A DNA stretch of 41,073 nucleotides, from IMG/VR virus record IMGVR_UViG_3300033150_000609, positions 1 to 41,073 of that record; one strand, 5' to 3'. Made by a program: the position numbers and the translations under genes. Each line of letters starts with the position of its first letter. The stretch's first letter is position 1. The notes under the pieces are model-generated. The model was given only the letters and a program-made list of their open reading frames with translations. It made no database searches and was not told where the DNA came from. This document shows, piece by piece, positions 20,566 to 29,660 of this stretch. The stretch is from a virus.

Positions 20566-22155
20566 TTATCTGCTCTTAACCATAAAATCGCCGATAGTTA
20601 TAGTTAAATCGTCCCCATCATCTGTCATAATTTTAAGTGCTACTGTATCATTTTGAGATAATCGTATAGTATATGCACAAGATACAGATTCTTTATCCGC
20701 ACCCGGAATGTGTTGTGTATGATAATGCGTCGGGTCTGCGCCATTTTTTGATACACCCCAACTAAAATTCGTTCCAGTTCCGGGGTCAGCGACGGCAGTT
20801 AAGTGATAATGATAGGTCATTAACTTATTTGTTAAAGCCCCTGTATATGTGCAAGTCCCTAATGAATGAGTAAAATCAACCAATTCATCAGCAGTCCATT
20901 CGGTTGTTATTGATGTCCAAACACCGGCATCTAATATTGTCGGTTCATCCGTAGAAAATTCAATAGCAAATAAACTCCCTAAAGTGCCGGTAACTTTTAA
21001 ATCACCTGTAATATCTACGCGAGTTGAAATTGATACTCCTTCATCCGTTTCTGTAATAAATTCAGATACAGCATCATTAAGCACGGTTATAGAACTTATA
21101 TTTTTTGTGATTGCTGCTCCGCTTGTTGATATTGCTAAATTTACATTAGAGAAATTTGTATCTGTATCTGAAATTTCCGCCGCTAACCCAGCGGCACTTG
21201 CAAAATCAGTTGTAGAAATTGCGATTGTGTTATCAGGAAAAACAAATCCCGCCGTGGAGCGAATAAACCCGTAAACATCAAGTTTATATGCAGAATTTGG
21301 TGTGTTTGTTCCTATTCCGATATTGCCATTTGCACCTGATATATTTAATCTATCTATCCAAGTAATATCCCCAACTCTTTGCTGAAGATTAAAATTGTCT
21401 GCATCTACTCTTATTCTCCAGTCATCATCACCAGCCGTTATATCTTCAAACTTAAAATCAGGGTTAGTGTTCTTAAAAATCCCTGAATTTGCCTGTATAT
21501 CATTGTTAATTGTAAGTTTATCATCAAAAGTTTTCGCCCCTCCGATGTTTTGTGCCGTTGTAGTATCCACAAAATGTGCGCTATCTTCTCCGTCAAACTT
21601 TTTGCTGTCGGCGGCTACCCAGTTTGAAGTATCTAAATCTAATTGGTAATTATCGTGTATATTTGTTATTGAACTTTTATTTACAGCGATGTCATCAGCG
21701 TTCACTGTCGCTGAACCTTTTAATATCTCCACATCTATTTGAACAATCGTAATTGAACTTAAAGCAATATTTATATCAGTTCTATTTGTCGCCGAAGAAA
21801 TACCCAGAGCAATATTTGCCAAAATCCGAGCCGCAGTTTCAGCATCTAACGCTACCACCGTTGCATAAATCGTTGCGCCGGATAACAGAACATAGTTTGT
21901 TGCCGCCTGTCCGCCGAGATTATCGGAATCGTGAACTTTTATCGCCCACGCCTGCGTTGTCGTGGCAACATAATAAGTATCACCCGTCGCTGTGTCAATC
22001 TGTTTCCCTAACAGGATGTCAGAACTTTGAGCAATGTAATAAGTATTTCCTGTCCCTGCGTCTGTTATCTGTTTCAAAAACCACGTTCCCGGAGCAGCCG
22101 CAAAACAACTTCCCGCCATCATCAAAAATCCCATACATAATCTTAATTTTTTCAT
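20566..22155 (-). CDS. Secreted-type fibre protein with C1q/TNF-like head (529 aa)
   Basis: 529 residues with a Sec signal peptide (KKLRLCMGFLMMAGSCFA). Residues about 25-175 contain beta-helical or coiled repeats, with ATVNADDIAVNKSSITNIHDNY shared with the 624-aa fibre. About 240-290 carry NGNIGIGTNTP..YKLDVYGFIRS..GFVFPDNT, the fibre module that precedes fibre tips. The C-terminal 130 residues (TEWTADELVDFTHSLGTCTY, SCAYTIRLSQNDTVALKIMT) resemble a jelly-roll C1q-like knob. It would bind receptors or surfaces. Signal peptides are unexpected for virion fibres assembled in the cytoplasm; it may be displayed by the infected cell instead. Confidence 0.7.
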   Translation of the reverse strand: MKKLRLCMGFLMMAGSCFAAAPGTWFLKQITDAGTGNTYYIAQSSDILLGKQIDTATGDTYYVATTTQAWAIKVHDSDNLGGQAATNYVLLSGATIYATVVALDAETAARILANIALGISSATNRTDINIALSSITIVQIDVEILKGSATVNADDIAVNKSSITNIHDNYQLDLDTSNWVAADSKKFDGEDSAHFVDTTTAQNIGGAKTFDDKLTINNDIQANSGIFKNTNPDFKFEDITAGDDDWRIRVDADNFNLQQRVGDITWIDRLNISGANGNIGIGTNTPNSAYKLDVYGFIRSTAGFVFPDNTIAISTTDFASAAGLAAEISDTDTNFSNVNLAISTSGAAITKNISSITVLNDAVSEFITETDEGVSISTRVDITGDLKVTGTLGSLFAIEFSTDEPTILDAGVWTSITTEWTADELVDFTHSLGTCTYTGALTNKLMTYHYHLTAVADPGTGTNFSWGVSKNGADPTHYHTQHIPGADKESVSCAYTIRLSQNDTVALKIMTDDGDDLTITIGDFMVKSR

Positions 22156-22182
22156 CTTCTTTCCTCCCCTGATTTTACCAAT

Positions 22183-22749
22183 TTAATCCTTCTTTTTCAA
22201 GAACGCAAATACACCTATAATAAAAACAACAATTATCCCTGTAATCGCAGTCAACCATCCGCCTTTTACTTCATCATATTTCCCGATTACATAAGTGCTT
22301 CCGTCAATGTAATAAGTTGTGCCTGTTATTAAATTTGTAGAACCACCGACGGTATAAGTTATATTTTCTACAATGTAAGTATCGCCATCTATTATAATTT
22401 CGTCGCCTATGCTTACTTGGTAAATTTCCATCAATTTATTTTTTCTTCTTTTTATCGCACCGCTATAAATAACAGGGGCGTAATTTCTTCCTGCCGCCTT
22501 ATGCCTTGCATATCCTTCTTCACTTAATTCAATGACCGCCAATCTGTCAACCATCGGACTTAATTTTATAACATCATAATCGGTCGTATCCACCGTCAAC
22601 GCAATTCTCATCCTCTCTTTTTCTGTAGAAGCATTTATCGTTTTTACTTTTTTCCACGCAATTTCTGCCGGAGAAAGTTCCTTGACCGTATCCGTAGATG
22701 CTAAAAGGGGTAACGGTAGAAATAAAAAAATAAATAAATACTTAATCAT
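22183..22749 (-). CDS. Exported protein with GGWL-TM anchor (188 aa)
   Basis: 188 residues from MIKYLFIFLFLPLPLLAS, a clear Sec signal. The mature part has a helical AEIAWKKVKTINASTEKERMR section and beta hairpins (SIGDEIIIDGDTYIVENI, TGTTYYIDGSTYVIG), then KGGWL, a membrane helix (AITGIIVVFIIGVFAFL) and KKKD. Same anchor architecture as the 114-aa protein. The ATG overlaps the previous stop. No homologue recognised. Predicted surface- or periplasm-exposed and anchored in the inner membrane. Confidence 0.65.
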   Translation of the reverse strand: MIKYLFIFLFLPLPLLASTDTVKELSPAEIAWKKVKTINASTEKERMRIALTVDTTDYDVIKLSPMVDRLAVIELSEEGYARHKAAGRNYAPVIYSGAIKRRKNKLMEIYQVSIGDEIIIDGDTYIVENITYTVGGSTNLITGTTYYIDGSTYVIGKYDEVKGGWLTAITGIIVVFIIGVFAFLKKKD

Positions 22750-23461
22750 AATATCTTGCCTTTTTATAATACTCTGCTTTAATTTCGTCCGCCGTCCATA
22801 TTCGGTTATAAACTGAAACATCATCTAAAATGCCGGTTTCCCAACTATTACTTCCTGTCCGAGTTCTCGCCCCCATACATTTATGACTGGTGGCATTATC
22901 CGCTATTCCCTGTCCTCCGTCTGTTCCGACTAAAGCGCCATTGGTATAAAACCTTGTATTAGTGCCATCAACAGTCATAACGACAAATGTCCATTGACTT
23001 GCAGGTAAACCTCCCGTTCCATATCGCCAAGCACCATCGTAAAATGTAAGTTCATCAGGATGGTCGCCATCCGCTTGATAAGAAAACCAGAACGCAAGAT
23101 TTTCTGCCGCAAAAAAAGTGCAAAAGGAATTTTCCGCTCCCGCACCATCAAATTTTATCCACGCTGTCATAGTCATCGGGTCTGACAGATTTATATTGGT
23201 CGCTGTTCCAACACCAACAGCGTCAAGGGATTCATTGTCAAAAAGCACAGCATTTCCGAATTTGCCTGTTACAAAAGTTGCGCTGTAAAGTGTTCCTGTG
23301 CTGTAATATGGCGAACTATCCTTTGTGGTAGAGCCGGAACTTTCGTCAAAATGCCATAAACCTTTTAACCCCGAAGCGTTTGAACCTATGGGAACTCTCT
23401 GATTACTTGGTTGCTCGGCAAGAGCCAAACTCGCAAAAAATAAAAATAAAAATATTCTCAT
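22742..23461 (-). CDS. Secreted LamG/concanavalin-like protein (239 aa)
   Basis: 239 residues. Sec signal MRIFLFLFFASLALAEQ, then a LamG-type jelly roll (about 30-230) with LWHFDESSGSTTKDSS, GNAVLFDNESLD, MTAWIKFDG, WTFVVMTVDG, TRFYTNGALVGT and ILDDVSVYNRIWTADEI, the full set of the family. It probably binds glycans. The ATG overlaps the fibre stop. A phage LamG protein with an export signal suggests display on or release from the host surface, or a host-acquired adhesin. Confidence 0.82.
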   Translation of the reverse strand: MRIFLFLFFASLALAEQPSNQRVPIGSNASGLKGLWHFDESSGSTTKDSSPYYSTGTLYSATFVTGKFGNAVLFDNESLDAVGVGTATNINLSDPMTMTAWIKFDGAGAENSFCTFFAAENLAFWFSYQADGDHPDELTFYDGAWRYGTGGLPASQWTFVVMTVDGTNTRFYTNGALVGTDGGQGIADNATSHKCMGARTRTGSNSWETGILDDVSVYNRIWTADEIKAEYYKKARYYD

Positions 23462-25332
23462 TGTGCTATAAACCCCAGCATTAACATAATCGGGTCTCCT
23501 CCGGGCGTCGTTGCGGCAATACTTGGACAGTCAAGTCGTATCGTGCTATAACTCGGTATTGCTGTTATATCAAAATCGCCGGTAGTTATTTTTTTATATC
23601 TTCCGCTTGAAATAAACAAAGTTGAGGACGAAACTATTGTCTGCCAAGAACCCGAACCGTCTGTCGTTGAGGAAAGCATTAAATCATAACCGTCAATTCC
23701 AACTGACGCTGTGCCGTCTTTACCATAATTCACGGTAACTGTCGTCAATGTTACGGCGAATGAAGGCATTTGAATATATCCCATTCCGTCGGTTACATAG
23801 GCGTTGCAAGGGAACTCTCCTGATTTAGAATAATAAACTACCCCTGCTCCATTACCCCCTGTATCTTCTTCCCAGTTCCAGTCACTTTCGCCATCATCAA
23901 ATTTCAAAATGTAATTATCTGTTCCCGCATTAGTATTATCTATAGGATAACCGGCTAAAGTTGAGGAAGATGCTAATGTATTCGTTGACGCCGCAAACTC
24001 TGTCGCTGTAACTAATGGGTCAGTCGCCCCTTTCACTACATAATCACAATATCCTTTTGTTGAAACATCATCAACATTTGTCGGCGAGGTTGAAATATTT
24101 GTAAATAAATTATCCTCAAGGTCTCTATCAGAATTTCCCCACTCTATATTCACTATCGGATTACTGCTCATATCCACACCTGCGCCTGCATCATCCTTAT
24201 CAACAATTTTTAACATTTTCCCATTCCATAAACTAACAAACAAATCTTGTTCAATGACCTTTTTATTGTGAATACTACAAATCTCCATTATTTCTCCAGC
24301 GACAACATCCAAACCGCCAAGACCGTGTATGTAGTTATCACCTAAATCTATCGCTGTTCCACTAACAGGTTTAATACTATTAGTTTTCAAAATTCCGGCT
24401 ACACTTAAATTCCCGCTTATAATAGCATTACTTGAAATTGTAACTTCCTTTTCAAAAGTATGCCCCCCTGTCCAAGTCGGTGAACTGTCTTTCCTTGCGT
24501 AATTGTCGTGTATTGCGGTCAAGGAACTTTTATTTACTGCAATATCGTCGGCATTTGCGGTTGCTGAACTTTCCAGAATTGTTATATCATCGGCATTCAC
24601 CGTAATTGAACTTTCCACTACATCCATTTCTTCATTTAATATCGTTAACGAACTTATAATAATATTTTGAGAACTTACAACATTTGTCCAATTATCCGCA
24701 TTGATTGTAATTGAAGCATAAACCACAATCATTTTATCGTTAAGAATACCCTGTGAACTAACCACCACCGCAAGCCCGTCGGTATTTATAGTAACGGAAC
24801 TTTCTAATACAGAAACAGCGTCGGCGTTTATTGTAACCGAACCTTTTAATACTGCCACATCCGATTGAAGAATAGTCGTAGAACTATTTAATATCGCTTG
24901 AGAACTTATCAGTATTTCTATGTTATCAGAATTTGCCGTCGCCGAACTTTCTAAAACTGATATATCTCCCTGAAGGATTGTAACGGAACTTTGAAGAATT
25001 GTAACTGAACTTCGTAAAATAATAATACCAGCACTGCCTGTCGTCGTTGCTTTTTCTATCATATAATCACAATATCCCTTTGTTGAAGCGTCTCCTATAT
25101 TCTTCGGCGAGGTTGAAACATTTACTATTTTGTTATCGTTCATACTTATTCCGTTAGATGATATTTTAGCACCGTAGTTTGATTTCGCTGTCGTTGTAGA
25201 ATCACCAAAAGAATACGAACCTGAAATATACTTTTCCTGTTGCCAAGTTACTGTGCTATCTTCAACTTCTGCGAATTTTCCCGCCCATAAACTCCCCGCT
25301 ATAAACAATCCTAAAATTATATTTCTTTTCAC
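23458..25332 (-). CDS. Coiled-coil repeat fibre with signal peptide (624 aa)
   Basis: 624 residues, GTG start with GAGGGGGTAAT. A Sec signal (MKRNIILGLFIAGSLWA) is followed by about 270 residues of short repeats (VTILQSS, INADAVSVLESS, ADDIAVNKSSLTAIH), giving a long trimeric-like coiled rod. Then a middle beta part, a repeated module STKGYCDY (near residues 70 and 410), and a C-terminal beta domain (PSYSTIRLDCPSIAATTPGGDPI). It probably serves adhesion. It shares segments with the 529-aa fibre, so both likely arose by duplication. Confidence 0.7.
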   Translation of the reverse strand: MKRNIILGLFIAGSLWAGKFAEVEDSTVTWQQEKYISGSYSFGDSTTTAKSNYGAKISSNGISMNDNKIVNVSTSPKNIGDASTKGYCDYMIEKATTTGSAGIIILRSSVTILQSSVTILQGDISVLESSATANSDNIEILISSQAILNSSTTILQSDVAVLKGSVTINADAVSVLESSVTINTDGLAVVVSSQGILNDKMIVVYASITINADNWTNVVSSQNIIISSLTILNEEMDVVESSITVNADDITILESSATANADDIAVNKSSLTAIHDNYARKDSSPTWTGGHTFEKEVTISSNAIISGNLSVAGILKTNSIKPVSGTAIDLGDNYIHGLGGLDVVAGEIMEICSIHNKKVIEQDLFVSLWNGKMLKIVDKDDAGAGVDMSSNPIVNIEWGNSDRDLEDNLFTNISTSPTNVDDVSTKGYCDYVVKGATDPLVTATEFAASTNTLASSSTLAGYPIDNTNAGTDNYILKFDDGESDWNWEEDTGGNGAGVVYYSKSGEFPCNAYVTDGMGYIQMPSFAVTLTTVTVNYGKDGTASVGIDGYDLMLSSTTDGSGSWQTIVSSSTLFISSGRYKKITTGDFDITAIPSYSTIRLDCPSIAATTPGGDPIMLMLGFIAQ

Positions 25333-25342
25333 ATTACCCCCT

Positions 25343-25600
25343 CTATACTCCTAATGACTGCCATTTTGAGCCATTCCACCATTCTATATGCACTGAAGTA
25401 GTATTTATTCCTATCGTTCCAACTTCTGGCGACACAGGTCTTCCTGTCATTGTCCAATTCGGAAGCCGGAAACCGTCATAAGTTCCATTCACAATTTTAT
25501 CAAGAATCGTCATCATCCGAACTGCGTTCAATTCCTTTTTATCGTCAGGGTCTTTCGGCGGGTTTTTATTTTCTATTCTATCATCACTCGGTATTTCCAT
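25343..25600 (-). CDS. Small tail-region protein (85 aa)
   Basis: 85 residues with an acidic Pro/Asp-rich N-terminus and a C-terminal VGTIGINTTSVHIEWWNGSKWQSLG, a pattern close to small fibre-tip or fibre-adaptor motifs (G-x-I-x-x-x-T-x-x-x-x-x-W-x-G-x-W). GGGGGAGC precedes the ATG. It lies between the tail hub and the secreted fibres. It may be a tail-fibre connector. Confidence 0.6.
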   Translation of the reverse strand: MEIPSDDRIENKNPPKDPDDKKELNAVRMMTILDKIVNGTYDGFRLPNWTMTGRPVSPEVGTIGINTTSVHIEWWNGSKWQSLGV

Positions 25601-25611
25601 TGCTCCCCCTT

Positions 25612-28600
25612 TTAACCATATCTCGCCCCTCCCCAGTAATACGGTGTCCCGCCGTCAGTCGTTCCCCATTTAACCGGCTCGCCCGCAACTCTTTCCTCCC
25701 AGTAGAGAGGGTTATAATATATTGATAAATCCAATTCAATACATTTAGGTTTCGTTTTCTTTTCCCTTATATCGTGAGAAATTTCAAGCACCTGATAAAA
25801 TCTTGTAATATCCAATTCATCGTCTTCTAATTTTATGACATTATCCAAATCCATTGTCGGACAATAAGGTAAAGTCATTTCCCTGCGAACTCCCACTATT
25901 ATTTTTGACAATACCCTGTAAATCTTGTTAGCAGTATCCTGCGACAAAAAGGAATCCGACAAATATTTATTTTCAATCTGCAAAGTTTCTATTCCCTCGC
26001 CCACCGAATATATCCTGCCGGATGTTTGCGTCCACTCTTTTCCCTCTATAAAATATTCTGTGATATTCGTATTGCTTACGCCAGTGATTAAAACCTGCGG
26101 GCTGATAGGATGGCGTGTAAAATTTACTATTATCCCGCCATAAGTGCTTTCTCCTTCGGGGTAATAATGCCCGTTGATTTTCAATTTATAAGCAGCGTCC
26201 ACTTCAACAGGTTTTTCAAAGACGACATTATAATTATAACTTTTCCCTGTTTCCGCCATCCATCCAATATCCCCGTCCCAAATTTTAGCACTCACGTTCA
26301 ATATAAAGGGATTCGCTTTTATCTCCACTTTTGAATATTTTATTTTCTCGCCCTTATCTTCATTCGCAAAAGATATAGGAATTTCCTCTATATTCGCCGA
26401 TGAAAAACTCCAGTCAATTTTCTTAAATCTTGCAGTCCCGATTCCCGTTGCCCAGAAAAAATATGCACTTGATAAAGCAATATCTCCATAAACCAGACCG
26501 GAACTTTCAAAAACAACCTTCCATTGAAAATATCTTTTTGCTGTTGAATTGATAGTTCCGTCATCGTTGATTAACTCCCAGCCATCCCAATCTATTTCAT
26601 TATCAGATGTCCTTGTGTATGTTTTGATAATCAGATTATCAAAAAGATAGCAATCTATATTTAGAACCCCCGAATGAAAAATATCTGTATTAAGGTCTTT
26701 TGTCGGCGAGGTTATATTTATCGGCACAAAATTTGCAGGACTTTCTACAAAAACAAATCCCGGTGCAACAGGATTCCACTCTATCGCAAACATCAAATTT
26801 TCTGTCTGGTCTGGTAAATGTTTTCCCATTGCGACCCTTCTTACCTGACAATTTGTATTATAAGATAATCCCATTACCGTTGATTTTTCAACTGTCCAAT
26901 CGTCATCGTGGTCGGAAATGTGTCCAGTATAAGAAATCTCATTTCTTACTAAATGATTAAAAGACCCTTTCGCTCTCGGAATAAAAAGACAAAGTTTTTT
27001 ACCTGAACCGTCCACACCAGAACCGACAAATCCGGGGCTTGTTGACCAATCCTTATCTTCGCTGTCAATTTCAAAAAATCCCCATTCCATATCGTGGGTT
27101 GACCAGTAATAAATTCTCGTTGTATTGTCATCTCCTCGTGAAAAAACAACTATTGCATTTGCATCCCCAATATCACCCGATTCTATTATATGAAAATCCT
27201 TTAATAGCGGCTGAAAATAAGCGTCTGTTATTTTACTGTGAAAAAGCCAGTCATCGGGGGCATTACGATAATAAAAATACCAAGTATTTACAATCCTAAA
27301 AATAATAAACGCTTTATCACCATATCCGATTAAAACTTTTGCATCCCCTATAACCCCACTTTTTACTATTTCATAAGAGCCAGCGGCAACACTTATTTTC
27401 CCCCAGTAAAGTTTATCTGTATCAATGTTAGAAAAATCAAAGTATGCAAAATCGCTACTATCCACATCTATATTTAATTCATTCCAACCAGTTGTTTCAC
27501 CCGGAAACCATTCTTCTTCCCTGAAACCTGTTTGACCACCAGTTTCGTTATATGTTCTTAAATAAATTCTGTGAAACTTTTCAAGATAATCTTCTTGTTC
27601 GGTAAAATATACGACAAAAATCTTATTGTTTTTGTATATTGCATCAAAACGACCAAACAATATTCCAGCAGGTAAAGTTTGTTCTACTATCTGCGTCCAC
27701 GCCCCTGTCGGGGTTTTTCTATAAATTCTATACTTTTGTATCCCGAACCCTTTTATCACCCCTGCAACAAAAAGATTATAATCTCCACTCCCAAGAAATA
27801 TAGAAAACTGGTCTTCTACAAAATCAGCAGGCAGAGTAGAGGGTTGCAAACTATAAAACGGCTTTACTTTATTATCTATTATTTCTGTGTTTATAAATGT
27901 GGCTGTCGCCCACGCAGTATCGTCGGGCATATACCATTTATGAGGATTACTATAAACTTCCCAATGCAGAATATTGTGATTATCAATAAACAAACTTACA
28001 TCACCAAGACCTTTTGAAATTTCGTTCATCTCATCCCATATCGGACTGTTTACAGGGTAGAACATCTGCACGGTTCTTTCCGTTTCAAAAAGCGAAACCT
28101 CGTCGGCGGAAATACCCGCTTCCAAAGCCATCCATTCAATCAGCCATTCCCTATTTTTATCTTTCAGCGTTTCAATTCCCAGAAAAACTTTTGTATCTTT
28201 CAAAACCTTAATCCTGTCTTTGACTTTGAACTCTATCCTTTTCTTTCTCTTAAAAATCGTCCAGTCAAAAACCCAGAAATGTCCCTGTATATCCCACAAG
28301 TCAACGCCCTGCTTATTCAACCCACCGTAAATCCTTGCAGGCATTTCGGGAATATTATCTTTATCTATATTTTTGAACTTTCCTTTATGCGGATAAAATT
28401 CTTCCGTCGCCGCAATTTGCGTTCCCTTCCCGATTGAAGAATGAAAAATACCGAGAATATTATCTCTTTTTTTATTGAGGTCAAACCGCAGAAAATCATT
28501 CAGTTCTATACTTTCCCAAACTTCAATCTGGCATAATCTCACAGGTGTTGCAACTTCCGCTGGATGTATCCTAACCCCATAAGCAGAAACCCCAGCCAAA

Positions 28601-29073
28601 TCTATAAAACTATTGTAAGTATTTTCATTATTTATAACACTACCATTCACAATAGTTGTTGCTGTTTGCCCTATTTCCAAACTTCTATCTTGTAATCCAT
28701 TCCATCTCACCCATCCTGTTGGAAGTCCATCGGTTTGAGTTGTCGCATAATAAATAAAAAAATCAGCAGCCACATTACCAGATATAGCCCCGACCAGTGT
28801 TGATTTCGGATACCAGAATATATTTAATCGGTTTATAGTTTTTAATCCACTGAAAGCAAGATGAAGATTAAATTCACTATCTTCTGTTTCAAAATAATGT
28901 GCCTGACCTGATGAATCTATATGCGCCCTATGCCCGTCGGTTATAACTTCTGCATCAAGATTAAGAACATCGTCAATATAAACAGCCGAACCCTTCGCTA
29001 CGTTCTGCAAGTCCAGTTCCATTTTGCAAATCGGCTGTCCTTCTCCAGAATCATAAATTTCTTTTATCGTCAT
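25612..29073 (-). CDS. Tail hub/host-attachment protein with discoidin-like domain (1153 aa)
   Basis: 1153 residues, the largest gene. Its start overlaps the previous stop. Residues about 20-180 have a galactose-binding/discoidin-like sandwich (LHLAFSGLKTINRLNIFWYP, TGWVRWNGL, YGVRIHPAEVATPVRLCQIEVWE). About 190-400 look like a siphovirus tail hub (ARIYGGLNKQGVDLWDI, FEFKVKDRIKVLKD, WDEMNEISKGLGDVSLFID). A large beta-propeller-like middle (many W-YYR and FIFR stretches) and a final part (VKLEDDELDITRFYQVLEISHD) follow. It caps the tail and probably binds sugars on the host surface. Domain calls are from motifs. Confidence 0.72.
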   Translation of the reverse strand: MTIKEIYDSGEGQPICKMELDLQNVAKGSAVYIDDVLNLDAEVITDGHRAHIDSSGQAHYFETEDSEFNLHLAFSGLKTINRLNIFWYPKSTLVGAISGNVAADFFIYYATTQTDGLPTGWVRWNGLQDRSLEIGQTATTIVNGSVINNENTYNSFIDLAGVSAYGVRIHPAEVATPVRLCQIEVWESIELNDFLRFDLNKKRDNILGIFHSSIGKGTQIAATEEFYPHKGKFKNIDKDNIPEMPARIYGGLNKQGVDLWDIQGHFWVFDWTIFKRKKRIEFKVKDRIKVLKDTKVFLGIETLKDKNREWLIEWMALEAGISADEVSLFETERTVQMFYPVNSPIWDEMNEISKGLGDVSLFIDNHNILHWEVYSNPHKWYMPDDTAWATATFINTEIIDNKVKPFYSLQPSTLPADFVEDQFSIFLGSGDYNLFVAGVIKGFGIQKYRIYRKTPTGAWTQIVEQTLPAGILFGRFDAIYKNNKIFVVYFTEQEDYLEKFHRIYLRTYNETGGQTGFREEEWFPGETTGWNELNIDVDSSDFAYFDFSNIDTDKLYWGKISVAAGSYEIVKSGVIGDAKVLIGYGDKAFIIFRIVNTWYFYYRNAPDDWLFHSKITDAYFQPLLKDFHIIESGDIGDANAIVVFSRGDDNTTRIYYWSTHDMEWGFFEIDSEDKDWSTSPGFVGSGVDGSGKKLCLFIPRAKGSFNHLVRNEISYTGHISDHDDDWTVEKSTVMGLSYNTNCQVRRVAMGKHLPDQTENLMFAIEWNPVAPGFVFVESPANFVPINITSPTKDLNTDIFHSGVLNIDCYLFDNLIIKTYTRTSDNEIDWDGWELINDDGTINSTAKRYFQWKVVFESSGLVYGDIALSSAYFFWATGIGTARFKKIDWSFSSANIEEIPISFANEDKGEKIKYSKVEIKANPFILNVSAKIWDGDIGWMAETGKSYNYNVVFEKPVEVDAAYKLKINGHYYPEGESTYGGIIVNFTRHPISPQVLITGVSNTNITEYFIEGKEWTQTSGRIYSVGEGIETLQIENKYLSDSFLSQDTANKIYRVLSKIIVGVRREMTLPYCPTMDLDNVIKLEDDELDITRFYQVLEISHDIREKKTKPKCIELDLSIYYNPLYWEERVAGEPVKWGTTDGGTPYYWGGARYG

Positions 29074-29660
29074 ATTCCTGTTAATGTGAAACCTAAAGAC
29101 CAAATCTCTATTTTCTTCGGGTCTAAAGGTTCAATAAAAGTTTCTTTCACACTTCCTTTCCAGCCCTTGTAATTATACGAAACAATAACTGCCTGATTCG
29201 CACCTTCATCCGGCAAAGAAGTTCCAAGAGTGATAAGATATGTTTCCTCATCAAAACTTCCGCCTGTATAATAATTTGTCCCTAACGGCGCAGAAGCCAG
29301 AACCACACTTGTAATTGTGATAAATCTTTTTGAAGTCGGCATAATTTTTACACTTGTTCTGCTTATGCTCGTTCTATCTTCCTTTTCTTCTTCGCCGGTT
29401 TCAAATGCTTGTAAAAATATCAAATCACTTTTCATTAAATTATACTGCAATTCATTTTTAACTGCCGTTGACATTTCCGAACATAAAACTTCTATTATAT
29501 CCACTTTTTTATCTAAAGATACTTTTTTAAGATACCCTCTCACATCCCTTGTTTCCGTGCAAAGTTCTATCGGGTTAATGCGAAAAACGCTTACCATTCT
29601 CCCCACTGTAAAAAGATTATCCCTATCAATCCCGATTTTGAAATTACCTAACCATTTCAC
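29070..29660 (-). CDS. Distal tail protein (196 aa)
   Basis: 196 residues, GTG start with GGAGAGAAG, its GTGA overlapping the tape-measure stop. A compact beta protein: NFKIGIDRDNLFTVGRMV, FRINPIELCTETRDV, KSDLIFLQAFETGE, with PTSKRFITITSVVLAS later. Position between tape measure and tail hub is where Dit-like proteins sit, connecting tube and tip. Assignment rests on position. Confidence 0.6.
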   Translation of the reverse strand: MKWLGNFKIGIDRDNLFTVGRMVSVFRINPIELCTETRDVRGYLKKVSLDKKVDIIEVLCSEMSTAVKNELQYNLMKSDLIFLQAFETGEEEKEDRTSISRTSVKIMPTSKRFITITSVVLASAPLGTNYYTGGSFDEETYLITLGTSLPDEGANQAVIVSYNYKGWKGSVKETFIEPLDPKKIEIWSLGFTLTGI

